In this document: positions 1 to 5,661 of the stretch, one piece after another
Layout of the letters: every line of letters starts with the position of its first letter
Position numbering within the stretch: position 1 is the stretch's first letter
NCBI GenBank assembly: GCA_001897035.1
Contig: MKRS01000600.1
Location: 1 to 6,267 of the forward strand
DNA length: 6,267 bases
DNA from: Bacteroidales bacterium 45-6
GTDB lineage: Bacteria; Bacteroidota; Bacteroidia; Bacteroidales; Dysgonomonadaceae
Direction of reading: 5' to 3'
Notes under the pieces: model-generated
The model's input: the letters and a program-made list of their open reading frames with translations, nothing else
Database searches by the model: none
What the model was told of the DNA's origin: nothing
Made by a program: the position numbers and the translations under genes

Positions 1-582
1 AAGTCCTTGCAGCCCAAGTATCACTTGGATCAGACCTACGAAATGCCCGATTACGATTTCTGTTATTGCCACCGATGCAGGGAGGCCTTCAGAAAGAAAA
101 ATGGCATAGACCCAATAACGATGAGTGATCCGGCATCGAGCAAAGATTGGGCTGATTTCAGGCTGCAAGCCATTGTGGACCTTGCAAATTCAATAAGTGG
201 GAAGGTGAAGAAAAAGACAGGCAAGATGGTGACGGCTGCCGTATTTCCCACTCCTGAAATGGCCAAGCGGATGGTTCGCCAGGATTGGGGACGTTTCAAG
301 ATCGATGCGGCCTGTCCGATGATATATAACAATTTCTACGACGAAGGGATTGGCTGGATTGGCAAATGTGTGAAGGAAGGCCTTGCCACGATGGCGGTCA
401 GGAAAGACCTTCATGCGGGTGTCTATATGGGAGCCTTGCCCGATCCCAAGTCACTGCAGGAAGGGATCGAATCGGCCATGGACAATGGTGCGAACGGTGT
501 TGTGTTCTTCACGGCAGGCAACCTCACCGACGGCCAGCTGAAAGTGGTGGAGGCCATGTATCGGAAATATGCAGGAAATTAA
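1..582 (+). CDS. Family 10-like glycoside hydrolase, C-terminal part (5' end outside window)
   Basis: The reading frame is open from base 1 and ends with TAA at 580-582, so the window shows the last 193 residues of a longer protein; the TTG at 7 is not a credible start. Near the visible N-terminus is YHLDQTYEMPDYDFCYC followed by CREAF. This matches the strand-4 region of GHL10/GHL6-type (family 10-like) hydrolases, where an HLD(Y) segment is followed by a Cys-containing FCYCxxCxxxF stretch. Further on, ACPMIYNNFY and NGVVFFTAGNL look like late barrel strands, and the protein ends soon after, as expected for a TIM barrel. These families are inferred to act on glycans or cell-wall sugars, usually exported or periplasmic, but the substrate cannot be read here and any signal peptide is off-window. 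The gene converges on the CBM9-like gene at 747-1868. Family-level call fairly secure, activity unproven. Confidence 0.7.
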   Translation, partial: KSLQPKYHLDQTYEMPDYDFCYCHRCREAFRKKNGIDPITMSDPASSKDWADFRLQAIVDLANSISGKVKKKTGKMVTAAVFPTPEMAKRMVRQDWGRFKIDAACPMIYNNFYDEGIGWIGKCVKEGLATMAVRKDLHAGVYMGALPDPKSLQEGIESAMDNGANGVVFFTAGNLTDGQLKVVEAMYRKYAGN

Positions 583-612
583 AACGGGAAGATACCGATT
601 TAAGTAAATGCA

Positions 613-748
613 AAAATAAATTGTTGTATTTTTAAACGCAAAGCATAGCCTTTAGCTGATAGCTGTTGGAAAAGGCTAATGGCTAACAGCTATTGGCTGA
701 CAGCTATTAGCTTACACATTTTGAGACAACAAATCATTCTTATTACTT
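613..748. repeat. Left copy of long imperfect inverted repeat
   Basis: This stretch reads as the reverse complement of 3837-3960 over nearly its whole length, apart from scattered substitutions and two gaps of about 7 bases. The longest exact block is 32 bases (626-657 against 3915-3946); a second exact block is the 18-mer GAAAAGGCTAATGGCTAA. Internally it contains short degenerate units of the AGCTATTAGC/GCTAATGGCT type that can fold on themselves. It fills the space between the convergent hydrolase and CBM9-like genes and reaches the stop codon of the latter (747-749), so it might also act as a bidirectional terminator. Confidence 0.9.
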
Positions 749-1868
749 ATTTCCCGATAAGCCCATCCTCGGTCAACGAAATGGACGGAAGTGCCCCATC
801 CGAGATGGATACCCGGAATTGGTCTGAAGTGGCTTCCATCGATAGCTTATTGCTAAGGTCGCTCCCTCGGAATCGAACGGGAACCGATGATGGCAAGCCC
901 AATTCCTGCAAGGTCGAAGCATACCGCTTGTTGATCCTCTGAAAGTCTTTCTGCTTGTAGTAGGTCAGCCACAAATAATCCCGCTGGTATTCAGCGTAGG
1001 GACGTTCAAATGTGGGGGCATCGCTTCCGGCAGGCGACGCGTAAAACTGGAGGTATCCCCATCTTTCGGGGCGGTGCATGTCGATCACTCCCTGTGGCGA
1101 CCACACCCAGTTGTTTTCGGGCTTGACCTTTCCCGAGGCATCTTTTTGCTTCACGTAAGCGCCCCCCATCTTATCCACATCCCATTCTACCCGCGAAAAG
1201 TTGATCCGCCAGATTTCGCCGTTGGCTGGCAAGTGTTTTCCTCCGCCCACGGTGATCGCAGTCCACGGAATGGCAAACTCGGCTGTCCATCCCCGATCCT
1301 TGTCTCCGGGGCGGTTGAGCGAACCATTCACCCGGACGGCATGTTTCATGCCGGGTGCGTTCCAGCCGAAGACGACACCTCCCTGATTGCGGTAGGGCTT
1401 GGGCAGGAAAAGGTCGAAAATGGTGTTCCGGGCATTGATCTCTATTTCAAAATAGTTGTGTGTTGAATTGGAGGGATCGACGAAAATCTCGAAGTCGTTG
1501 TCGTGGAAAACGATCTGGTCTCTTTCTGTGAGGTTGGCCCACACATCGGGTTCTTCCATCTCGGCGGCGACATACAGGTTGTTGTCATCCCACATCATCT
1601 TTGCCCGGGTTTTCAAGCGTGGGCTCGGTTTGATCTTGTTTCCTTCGATGTCCTGGAAAAAATCAGTCCAGGGGACATTTTTCCAAGCCTCTTCGCTCAC
1701 ATTCCCATCGATGAGGGGCATGGCAACTGTGTGCATGGCCACGTAGGAACGTGGATTCGTGAACAGGTTCTCATATCCGGAAAATAAATTCTGCGCATTT
1801 GCTATCCGTGGCGCAATGGACAACAGTGAAACAAGGATGATCGGCAACTGCCTTTGGAGGGAAATCAT
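747..1868 (-). CDS. Secreted carbohydrate-binding family 9-like protein
   Basis: A 373-residue protein if the ATG at 1868 is used. I prefer that start because the protein then begins with a good signal peptide (MISLQRQLPIILVSLLSIA, cleaved after ANA near residue 25); the longer frame to 2024 adds low-complexity sequence in front of it. A CBM9-like (DOMON-type) domain spans about residues 45-280: PLIDGNVSEEAW near 51-62, then RAKMMWDDNNLYVAAEMEEPDVWA at about 88-111 (shown in parts by the motifs WDDNNLYVAAEM and EEPDVWA), the acidic strand DNDFEIFVDP at 123-132, YFEIEINARNTIFDL at 139-153, and GWTAEFAIPW at 193-202. These are hallmarks of Bacteroidota proteins described as carbohydrate-binding family 9-like, predicted periplasmic or surface glycan binders. 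The C-terminal 90 residues are less recognisable. It converges on the hydrolase at 1-582. Spacing of 219 bp from the upstream gene suggests its own promoter; a weak TGTCTTTG -7-like site lies at 1928-1935. Confidence 0.85.
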   Translation of the reverse strand: MISLQRQLPIILVSLLSIAPRIANAQNLFSGYENLFTNPRSYVAMHTVAMPLIDGNVSEEAWKNVPWTDFFQDIEGNKIKPSPRLKTRAKMMWDDNNLYVAAEMEEPDVWANLTERDQIVFHDNDFEIFVDPSNSTHNYFEIEINARNTIFDLFLPKPYRNQGGVVFGWNAPGMKHAVRVNGSLNRPGDKDRGWTAEFAIPWTAITVGGGKHLPANGEIWRINFSRVEWDVDKMGGAYVKQKDASGKVKPENNWVWSPQGVIDMHRPERWGYLQFYASPAGSDAPTFERPYAEYQRDYLWLTYYKQKDFQRINKRYASTLQELGLPSSVPVRFRGSDLSNKLSMEATSDQFRVSISDGALPSISLTEDGLIGK

Positions 1869-1982
1869 GCTTTTCGTCTTTTTGATATGCCATGCTTTGC
1901 GAGACACATCCGGTGACTGATGACAAGCAAAGACACTATATATAATAAAACTCCCAGGCAAGGCTTTACCCTTGCTTGAGAG

Positions 1983-2016
1983 CTTAAAAAGGTTTTGTTT
2001 TTTTTGTATTTTTAAG
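1983..2016 (-). terminator. Possible terminator after the AhpD-like gene
   Basis: On the minus strand CTTAAAAA and TTTTTAAG form an 8-bp AT-only stem around an A-rich loop, about 70 bases after the stop of the AhpD-like gene. A second small hairpin lies further on at 1958-1975 (GCAAGG/CCTTGC with a 6-base loop), followed on the minus strand by a T-rich stretch. Either could end the transcript before the CBM9-like gene. Both are weak, and the rest of the 1869-2087 gap shows no gene. Confidence 0.3.
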
Positions 2017-2087
2017 TTAGTCATTCCTCTTGCCGGAAATGATTGCGAGGCAAATTGCTGCTTAGAGACAAGGGGCGGAGGCGATTT

Positions 2088-2531
2088 TCAATTGACAGGG
2101 TGGAACATCTTTGTTGAAATTGCAATTCTGTTCCAAAAGTTCATTTGATTGACCGCGATGATGATTTGCGCTACTTGGTTGTCCGTGAAATATGTTTGAA
2201 CGTTTTCAAAAGTCGAGTCTTTTACTCCATGTTCGGATATGTTCGTTATTTCGTCTGTCAAAGCCAAAACAGCCCGTTCTTCGGGTGTAAAAAGCGGACT
2301 TTCTTCCCAAGCCGACAAGGCATAAATCCGTTGTTCGGTTTCCCCTGCCTTTCGCGCGTCTTTGGTGTGCATTTCAATGCAATATGCGCATTTGTTTATT
2401 TGCGATACTCTAATCTTGATAAGTTCGCGCAATTGCACTGTTAAGTTGATCGTTGACAGATATTTTTCCATTGCATATAATACTTCGTATGCTTTTGGTT
2501 CCAGTTTCTGGATGTCGATTCGCTGTTTCAT
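2088..2531 (-). CDS. Carboxymuconolactone decarboxylase / AhpD-family protein
   Basis: A 147-residue, all-helical protein with no signal peptide, so cytoplasmic. The defining motif is RVSQINKCAYCIEMHTKDAR at residues 41-60, giving the CxxC pair C48/C51 and the conserved H55 four residues later. In AhpD-type proteins these residues carry alkylhydroperoxidase or thiol-disulfide reductase chemistry. Length and the following segments (AWEESPLFTPEERAVLALTD, then the NQMNFWNRIAI stretch near the end) fit the single-domain CMD family common in Bacteroidota. True decarboxylase activity is unlikely, and redox or peroxide defence is the usual inference for the CxxC form; the electron donor is unknown. 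The ATG at 2531 directly follows a plausible promoter, and no Shine-Dalgarno is present, as is normal for the phylum. It lies 63 bp downstream of the Crp/Fnr regulator on the same strand and is its likely target. Confidence 0.88.
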   Translation of the reverse strand: MKQRIDIQKLEPKAYEVLYAMEKYLSTINLTVQLRELIKIRVSQINKCAYCIEMHTKDARKAGETEQRIYALSAWEESPLFTPEERAVLALTDEITNISEHGVKDSTFENVQTYFTDNQVAQIIIAVNQMNFWNRIAISTKMFHPVN

Positions 2532-2554
2532 TTGTCTTGTTTTAATGTTCTTGA

Positions 2555-2562
2555 CAAAAGTA
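2555..2562 (-). promoter_or_regulatory. Bacteroidota -7 element of the AhpD-like gene
   Basis: The minus strand reads TACTTTTG, an exact match to the phylum's TAnnTTTG -7 consensus, 23 bases before the ATG at 2531. The -33 element is poor (ATTT/TTTA rather than TTTG), which fits a promoter that needs an activator. The inferred start point is near 2550. Confidence 0.55.
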
Positions 2563-2583
2563 TCGACAATGCTCCTGATAAAT

Positions 2584-2599
2584 CTTAAACTGGTTTAAG
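2584..2599. promoter_or_regulatory. Palindromic operator candidate for the Crp/Fnr regulator
   Basis: CTTAAAC-TG-GTTTAAG is a perfect 7-bp inverted repeat with a 2-base centre. It overlaps the stop codon of the regulator gene (2595-2597) and lies just upstream of the AhpD-like promoter. Its centre is about 41.5 bases from the start point inferred from the -7 element, the class II activator position for Crp-family proteins. Binding by the neighbouring regulator is inference. Confidence 0.5.
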
Positions 2600-3170
2600 T
2601 TCGGGATTTTTTTTTGATTTCACTCAAATATTCAGGAGTCATGTTCAAGAAGGAAGCCAGCATGTGTTGTGGAATCCGCCGGGTGAACTCGGGATAATGG
2701 TCGTTGAAATGGTGGTAGAACTGTTCCCGGGAAAAGTCCAAAAGATACTTTGTGCGGAGTTGCGAGGCGGAATAGGCTCTTTGGTAGATTTTCCTGAAAT
2801 AACCTTCTAATTGGGGGAAGGTGTCAAGCAGCTTCTCTTGATCGTTATAGCTGATTTTCAGTACTTCTGTCGCCTCGATAGCCTGGATTGCAAATTCCGA
2901 TTGCGCTTGCCTTTCAAATGCCAGATAGTCCGTTATCCACCAGTTCTCGATGGCAAACTGGATGGTCTGTTCCATCCCTTTTTCGTTGACGAAGAACATT
3001 CGCAAGCAGCCCTTCACCACAAAGAAGTGGTTCTTGCATCTCGTGTTTTGAGACATTAAGTTCGCTTTTTTTGCGAACGTCTCCGGCTCGAAGAAATCTA
3101 AAATCTCAGCTTCGTCTTCGGCATTGATCTTGACGAACTTCTTTATATGTTTGGTTAGATTTTCACGCAT
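2595..3170 (-). CDS. Crp/Fnr-family transcriptional regulator
   Basis: A 191-residue protein starting at the ATG at 3170. The frame stays open to 3401, but that extension lies antisense to the L,D-transpeptidase coding sequence and is basic and Cys-rich, so it is rejected. An N-terminal cyclic-nucleotide-binding-like beta-roll covers about residues 5-115, with the recognisable segment HFFVVKGCLRMFFVNEKGMEQTIQF (H48 to F72; motifs VVKGCLRMFFVNEKG and EQTIQF) and ENWWITDYLAF after it. A long dimerisation helix follows (about 117-140). The C-terminal HTH lies near 162-188: RRIPQHMLASFLNMTPEYLS then EIKKK, which is the typical ending of this Bacteroidota subfamily. The canonical cAMP-binding Arg/Glu set is not evident, and no N-terminal Cys cluster for an Fnr-type Fe-S centre is seen, so the signal is unknown. 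It lies 62 bp after the L,D-transpeptidase gene and 63 bp before the AhpD-like gene, all on one strand. Confidence 0.88.
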   Translation of the reverse strand: MRENLTKHIKKFVKINAEDEAEILDFFEPETFAKKANLMSQNTRCKNHFFVVKGCLRMFFVNEKGMEQTIQFAIENWWITDYLAFERQAQSEFAIQAIEATEVLKISYNDQEKLLDTFPQLEGYFRKIYQRAYSASQLRTKYLLDFSREQFYHHFNDHYPEFTRRIPQHMLASFLNMTPEYLSEIKKKSRT

Positions 3171-3232
3171 GTTGCACGTTTTAGTGTGATTCCTGTTTTT
3201 GCAGGCATGATTGATGCGGTCGTCCGGCAGAT

Positions 3233-3823
3233 TTATTTCTCTATTTCGACCTCCATTCCGATATATGCAAATTGATAAATCTCGTCGATATCCTTGTTTT
3301 TTAGTGAAACGCACCCCCATGTCCAATTTTGCCGGGCATCGATGGCATAATCCGCTCCTGTGGGCACCCCGTGTATTCCCACATCGCCGCCGATGGTGCA
3401 ATGCTCGGGTATTGTCTTGTTCCTTTTGGCCTGGTTGTGTTTCTTATACGAATCTGCATTGGGGTAATCAAACCAAATAAATTTCGACCACGACTTGTGC
3501 GGATACATTGCTTTTATCCGAAACTTGCCTTCAGGCGTACATCGATCCCCTTCCCGCAGCTTGTCGTTGAAAGGATCGCTGCCCAAAACGATCGGGTAGC
3601 TTTTGATCGTTTTCGAGCCGATGTCAATTGACAACACATACTTCAACTTCGACACATGTATTTTCGCTTGCCGTTTATTCACTTTCAAAGAATCCATCAA
3701 CTTGGCCAGGGGAATGGTGTAGTTTGTAAAATGGCTTTCCAGCTTTTTCTGCGCATTGTTGTTTTGGCAAGGAATTGTCCCGTTGCAGATTAGCAGAAAG
3801 GATAGGATCATGAAATATCTCAT
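3233..3823 (-). CDS. L,D-transpeptidase (YkuD domain), exported
   Basis: A 196-residue protein with an N-terminal hydrophobic signal (MRYFMILSFLLICNGTIPC), so exported to the periplasm. The sequence before C19 (TIP) is not a good lipobox, so lipidation is doubtful. The YkuD catalytic domain runs from about residue 60 to the end: strand YVLSIDIGSKTIKSYPIVLG (62-81), the substrate-loop hallmark CTPEGKFRI (95-103), conserved H151 in GIHGVPTG, and catalytic C171 in WTWGCVSLKN. The family cuts or forms 3-3 (or related) peptidoglycan cross-links through this Cys, using peptide stems as acyl donors. The usual S/T-x-G-C-R/V motif appears here as T-W-G-C-V-S, a variant familiar in ErfK/YkuD-like proteins. 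The ATG at 3823 is 14 bases inside the right inverted repeat, which must carry or adjoin its promoter. It is the first gene of a possible transpeptidase-regulator-AhpD transcript. Confidence 0.9.
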   Translation of the reverse strand: MRYFMILSFLLICNGTIPCQNNNAQKKLESHFTNYTIPLAKLMDSLKVNKRQAKIHVSKLKYVLSIDIGSKTIKSYPIVLGSDPFNDKLREGDRCTPEGKFRIKAMYPHKSWSKFIWFDYPNADSYKKHNQAKRNKTIPEHCTIGGDVGIHGVPTGADYAIDARQNWTWGCVSLKNKDIDEIYQFAYIGMEVEIEK

Positions 3824-3836
3824 CGTTGTGAAGTTT

Positions 3837-3960
3837 TAAGTAATAAAAATAATTTGTTGTCGCAAAATGTATAAGCTGATAGCCAATAGCTTTTAGCCAT
3901 TAGCCTTTTCTAATAGCTAAAGGCTATGCTTTGCGTTTAAAAATACGACAAGCTATTTTT
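3837..3960. repeat. Right copy of long imperfect inverted repeat
   Basis: Reverse-complement partner of 613-748. The exact 32-base block is at 3915-3946; this copy is about 12-14 bases shorter because of two small gaps in the AGCT-rich interior. It occupies the whole space upstream of the L,D-transpeptidase gene, so it probably supplies that gene's leader or promoter. A TACATTTTG stretch facing the gene resembles, with one extra base, a TAnnTTTG -7 element. No target-site duplication is visible outside the two copies. The remaining bases to about 4056 hold only AT-rich sequence and no gene. Confidence 0.9.
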
Positions 3961-4056
3961 AAAGGCCTGCGAATGCACAAATATGCGTAATAATTCGCAA
4001 AGCTCAAAAAAGTGCGTTTTGATTTTGCGGATAAGTGCAATTCAGGAAAAATGCCT

Positions 4057-4064
4057 TAACTTTG
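4057..4064 (+). promoter_or_regulatory. -7 promoter element of the cobalamin-riboswitch transcript
   Basis: TAACTTTG matches the TAnnTTTG consensus exactly. It sits just ahead of the first conserved riboswitch bases, so transcription would begin near 4069 and include the whole aptamer. No good TTTG is found at the expected -33 spacing; the nearest (4024-4027) is too far upstream. Confidence 0.6.
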
Positions 4065-4159
4065 CACTGCAAACGGTTTCCGGGCGAAATGCTTTGTCCG
4101 GAATGAAAAGGGAATCCCGTGTAAATCGGGAACTATACCCGTAGCTGTATGCTCCACTT

Positions 4160-4191
4160 TCAGTTAGCAGTTAATAGTCATCAGTTAACAG
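4160..4191 (+). repeat. CAGTTA-type repeat in first riboswitch variable segment
   Basis: Contains TCAGTTAGCAGTTAATAGTC then ATCAGTTAACAG, an internal near-tandem of a CAGTTA unit. It is partly complementary to the repeat at 4284-4311, so the two could pair around the GCCACTG element. Confidence 0.7.
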
Positions 4192-4283
4192 CCTATCTGA
4201 AACAACGTTTTGAACAACACTTTTGCCACTGAATACAATCTATAGTAATCAGTTTGCCGTCAACAGTTAGCTACTTCGTTTGC

Positions 4284-4311
4284 TCACTGATAACTGGTCA
4301 CTGATAACTGA
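4284..4311 (+). repeat. Tandem TCACTGATAACTG repeat in second riboswitch variable segment
   Basis: Two perfect 13-base copies (4284-4296 and 4298-4310) separated by one base, directly upstream of the GGGAAGG core element. Their reverse complement resembles the CAGTTA units at 4160-4191. Confidence 0.85.
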
Positions 4312-4346
4312 TTTTCGGGAAGGCGTTCAATAACGGGAGCGAGTCA

Positions 4347-4418
4347 GAAGACCTGCCGCGCGCAACAACAAATCCGGGCTTTCGGGTGAAAGGCGCAGGA
4401 TGGTCTTCGAATCTTTTT
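4347..4418 (+). terminator. Possible riboswitch expression platform (terminator-like stem)
   Basis: GAAGACC of the B12 box (4347-4353) is perfectly complementary to GGTCTTC at 4402-4408, and TGC/GCA pairs extend it with a small bulge. The run CTTTTT follows at 4413-4418. Inside is the small CTTTC-GGGT-GAAAG hairpin. Because the stem uses bases needed by the aptamer, the two folds should exclude each other. This is inferred from pairing only; translational control remains possible. From 4420 to 4584 I see an untranslated leader of about 165 bases with no gene. Confidence 0.4.
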
Positions 4419-4584
4419 CGTCCCTTCCTTTGTTTGTATCCCTCGTCTGTTCTTGATTTTTTGTTCCATATCCATCGAATCTGGAATCATCAAGCATGTT
4501 TCTGTGCCGAACGACTACTCATCGTCGCGTTTGGCGCATGGCAATAGTTGTCTAACAATTTTTTAACTATCAAAACAGACGTTT

Positions 4585-5391
4585 ATGAACTTCTTAAGAA
4601 CCATCAGTTTATCGATCTTTAGCGGCCTCATCTTGTCGGCAAGTGCGCATGTTCCTTTCCTGAAGCCCAACCAATTCAATGTCCGTCACGACCGGCTGCA
4701 GATCGAATCGGCATTCACCGAATTTCCTTTTCAGGCAGATTTCGCCATGGATTCCCCTTTGTTTTCCATGACCGATCCCAGCGGCAAACAAACTCCCATC
4801 ATCCCTCTTGCGAAAACTGCCGCCGCTATCTATTTGGAGCCAACGCTCAACGGAGACGGCACTTACCGCATCAATGCGGGAGTGAGGAAAGGACCCAAGT
4901 ATAACGCCATCGAAACAACCGACGGAAAGCTCTATTTTGCCGAAGACATGAAAAAGAAGGAAGGACGGAAAACATTCCTGCAATACTTCAGTGGTGCGGA
5001 TACCTACCTGGCGAAAGGAGACCCAGCTTACCAGCCCAGAAGGATGAACACCGGCGTGGAGATCATCCCCCTGTCGTCGCCTAACCGGATATTGGTGAAC
5101 GACAAAATATCCTTCCAAGTATTTCAGAATGGCAAACCTGTTCCTAATGCCCGCATCGTAGTGGTGCACGACAACGAGCACTACGAAAAGCACCGGGTGG
5201 AAGACCTTTACGATGTGGAGAATGTGCGTGGGAGCAACCTTCACGCCGACAAGGAGGGCGTCTTCTGCTTCACTCCCTCAAGGGCCGGAATCTTTTTGCT
5301 GTTCGTCACTGTGCATAAAAAGATCAACGACGATTTGTGGGAGAGCTACAACACGTCGCTGACTTTTGAGGTGAACTTGGCGGTGAAATAG
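4585..5391 (+). CDS. Secreted DUF4198 protein, probable cobalt/B12-linked metal-uptake accessory
   Basis: A 268-residue protein with a clear signal peptide (MNFLRTISLSIFSGLILSAS, AxA site after A21), leaving a mature protein that begins HVPFLKPNQF. An early AH-[aromatic/hydrophobic]-P segment after the signal is typical of DUF4198, a family related to NikM/CbtK-like nickel or cobalt uptake accessory proteins. The family's beta-sandwich features are visible: LEPTLNGDGTYRINAG at 84-99, GVEIIPLSSP at 157-166, a GKPVPNARIVV Ig-like segment at 183-193, and GVFCFTPSRAGIFLLFV at 225-241. Histidines at 22, 35, 195, 199, 203, 220 and 244 are candidate metal ligands; H195-H203 form a cluster. Control by a cobalamin riboswitch strongly suggests a role in cobalt or cobalamin supply in the periplasm. 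No transporter genes follow, so its partner must lie elsewhere or be lost. Start ATG at 4585 has no Shine-Dalgarno, as usual for the phylum. Confidence 0.85.
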   Translation: MNFLRTISLSIFSGLILSASAHVPFLKPNQFNVRHDRLQIESAFTEFPFQADFAMDSPLFSMTDPSGKQTPIIPLAKTAAAIYLEPTLNGDGTYRINAGVRKGPKYNAIETTDGKLYFAEDMKKKEGRKTFLQYFSGADTYLAKGDPAYQPRRMNTGVEIIPLSSPNRILVNDKISFQVFQNGKPVPNARIVVVHDNEHYEKHRVEDLYDVENVRGSNLHADKEGVFCFTPSRAGIFLLFVTVHKKINDDLWESYNTSLTFEVNLAVK

Positions 5392-5401
5392 GTAGTTAAA
5401 T

Positions 5402-5436
5402 GGATGGGGTGGGGGAGCAGCTCCTCCCACCCATCT
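5402..5436 (+). terminator. GC-rich hairpin after the DUF4198 gene
   Basis: GGATGGGGTGGGGGAG pairs with CTCCTCCCACCCATCT around a 3-base loop, with two internal mismatches and wobble pairs. It begins 11 bases after the stop codon, so a terminator role is plausible, but no T-run follows. The flanking ATCTAACCATCTAA suggests a repeat-derived hairpin. Confidence 0.45.
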
Positions 5437-5472
5437 AACCATCTAATCGCACAGAATACTCGCTTCGTAACA

Positions 5473-5661
5473 TGGAAGCATTACTTACCCACCTCTGAAC
5501 CACGACCTTTCCATAGCGAACGCTTACTCAAACCACCGAATGCCTACCTGCCTCTTCCGAATGTTTACCTAACTGTTCCGAACAGCAACTTAACCACCGC
5601 CGACGAGTATCTTATATGTTCCGAAATCTAACCTAACCAATGCTGAAGAGCTACTGAAGTC
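5473..5661 (+). repeat. Degenerate 21-bp tandem array (about nine units)
   Basis: Units start about every 21 bases, most opening with CCGAA or a close variant (CTGAA, GCGAA, CCGAC) and carrying a TTACC/CTAACC-like core. The best units are at 5536-5556 and 5557-5577, which differ at a minority of positions. The period is a multiple of three, so each unit encodes seven residues. There are no unique spacers between units. Confidence 0.7.

Larger units (their letters stand above)
4072..4360 (+). promoter_or_regulatory. Cobalamin (B12) riboswitch aptamer with expanded peripheral loops
   Basis: Conserved core elements occur in the right order. First comes a hairpin pairing TCCGG with CCGGA, then GAAAAGGGAATCCCGTG with AAATCGGGAA, CCCGTAGCTGTA (about 4138-4149), TGCCACTG (about 4224-4231), GGGAAGGCG (4317-4325) and the B12 box AGTCAGAAGACCTGCC (4342-4357). 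This is a cobalamin-sensing RNA that normally lowers expression of the downstream gene when B12 is plentiful, here the DUF4198 gene. The aptamer is long because two variable segments hold repeats: about 70 bases between the CTGTA and GCCACTG elements, and about 85 bases between GCCACTG and GGGAAGG. Confidence 0.92.

Noticed and set aside
679..942. 87-codon plus-strand open frame in the left repeat and the CBM9-like gene end
   Set aside because: It overlaps the repeat and the antisense of a well-supported gene, with no protein features of its own.
1869..2024. Possible 52-residue N-terminal extension of the CBM9-like protein
   Set aside because: It would place a good signal peptide in the middle of the protein, and the added sequence is AT-rich and contains hairpin and promoter-like signals.
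3171..3401. Possible 77-residue N-terminal extension of the Crp/Fnr regulator
   Set aside because: It lies antisense to the catalytic end of the L,D-transpeptidase gene and has no domain features; the regulator family starts near the ATG at 3170.
4609..5244. Long open frame of 211 codons on the minus strand
   Set aside because: It mirrors the DUF4198 gene on the opposite strand, lacks recognisable domains, and the plus-strand gene has a signal peptide and family motifs.
5473..5661. CRISPR array
   Set aside because: The 21-base units are contiguous and degenerate with no unique spacers, and no cas genes are present.
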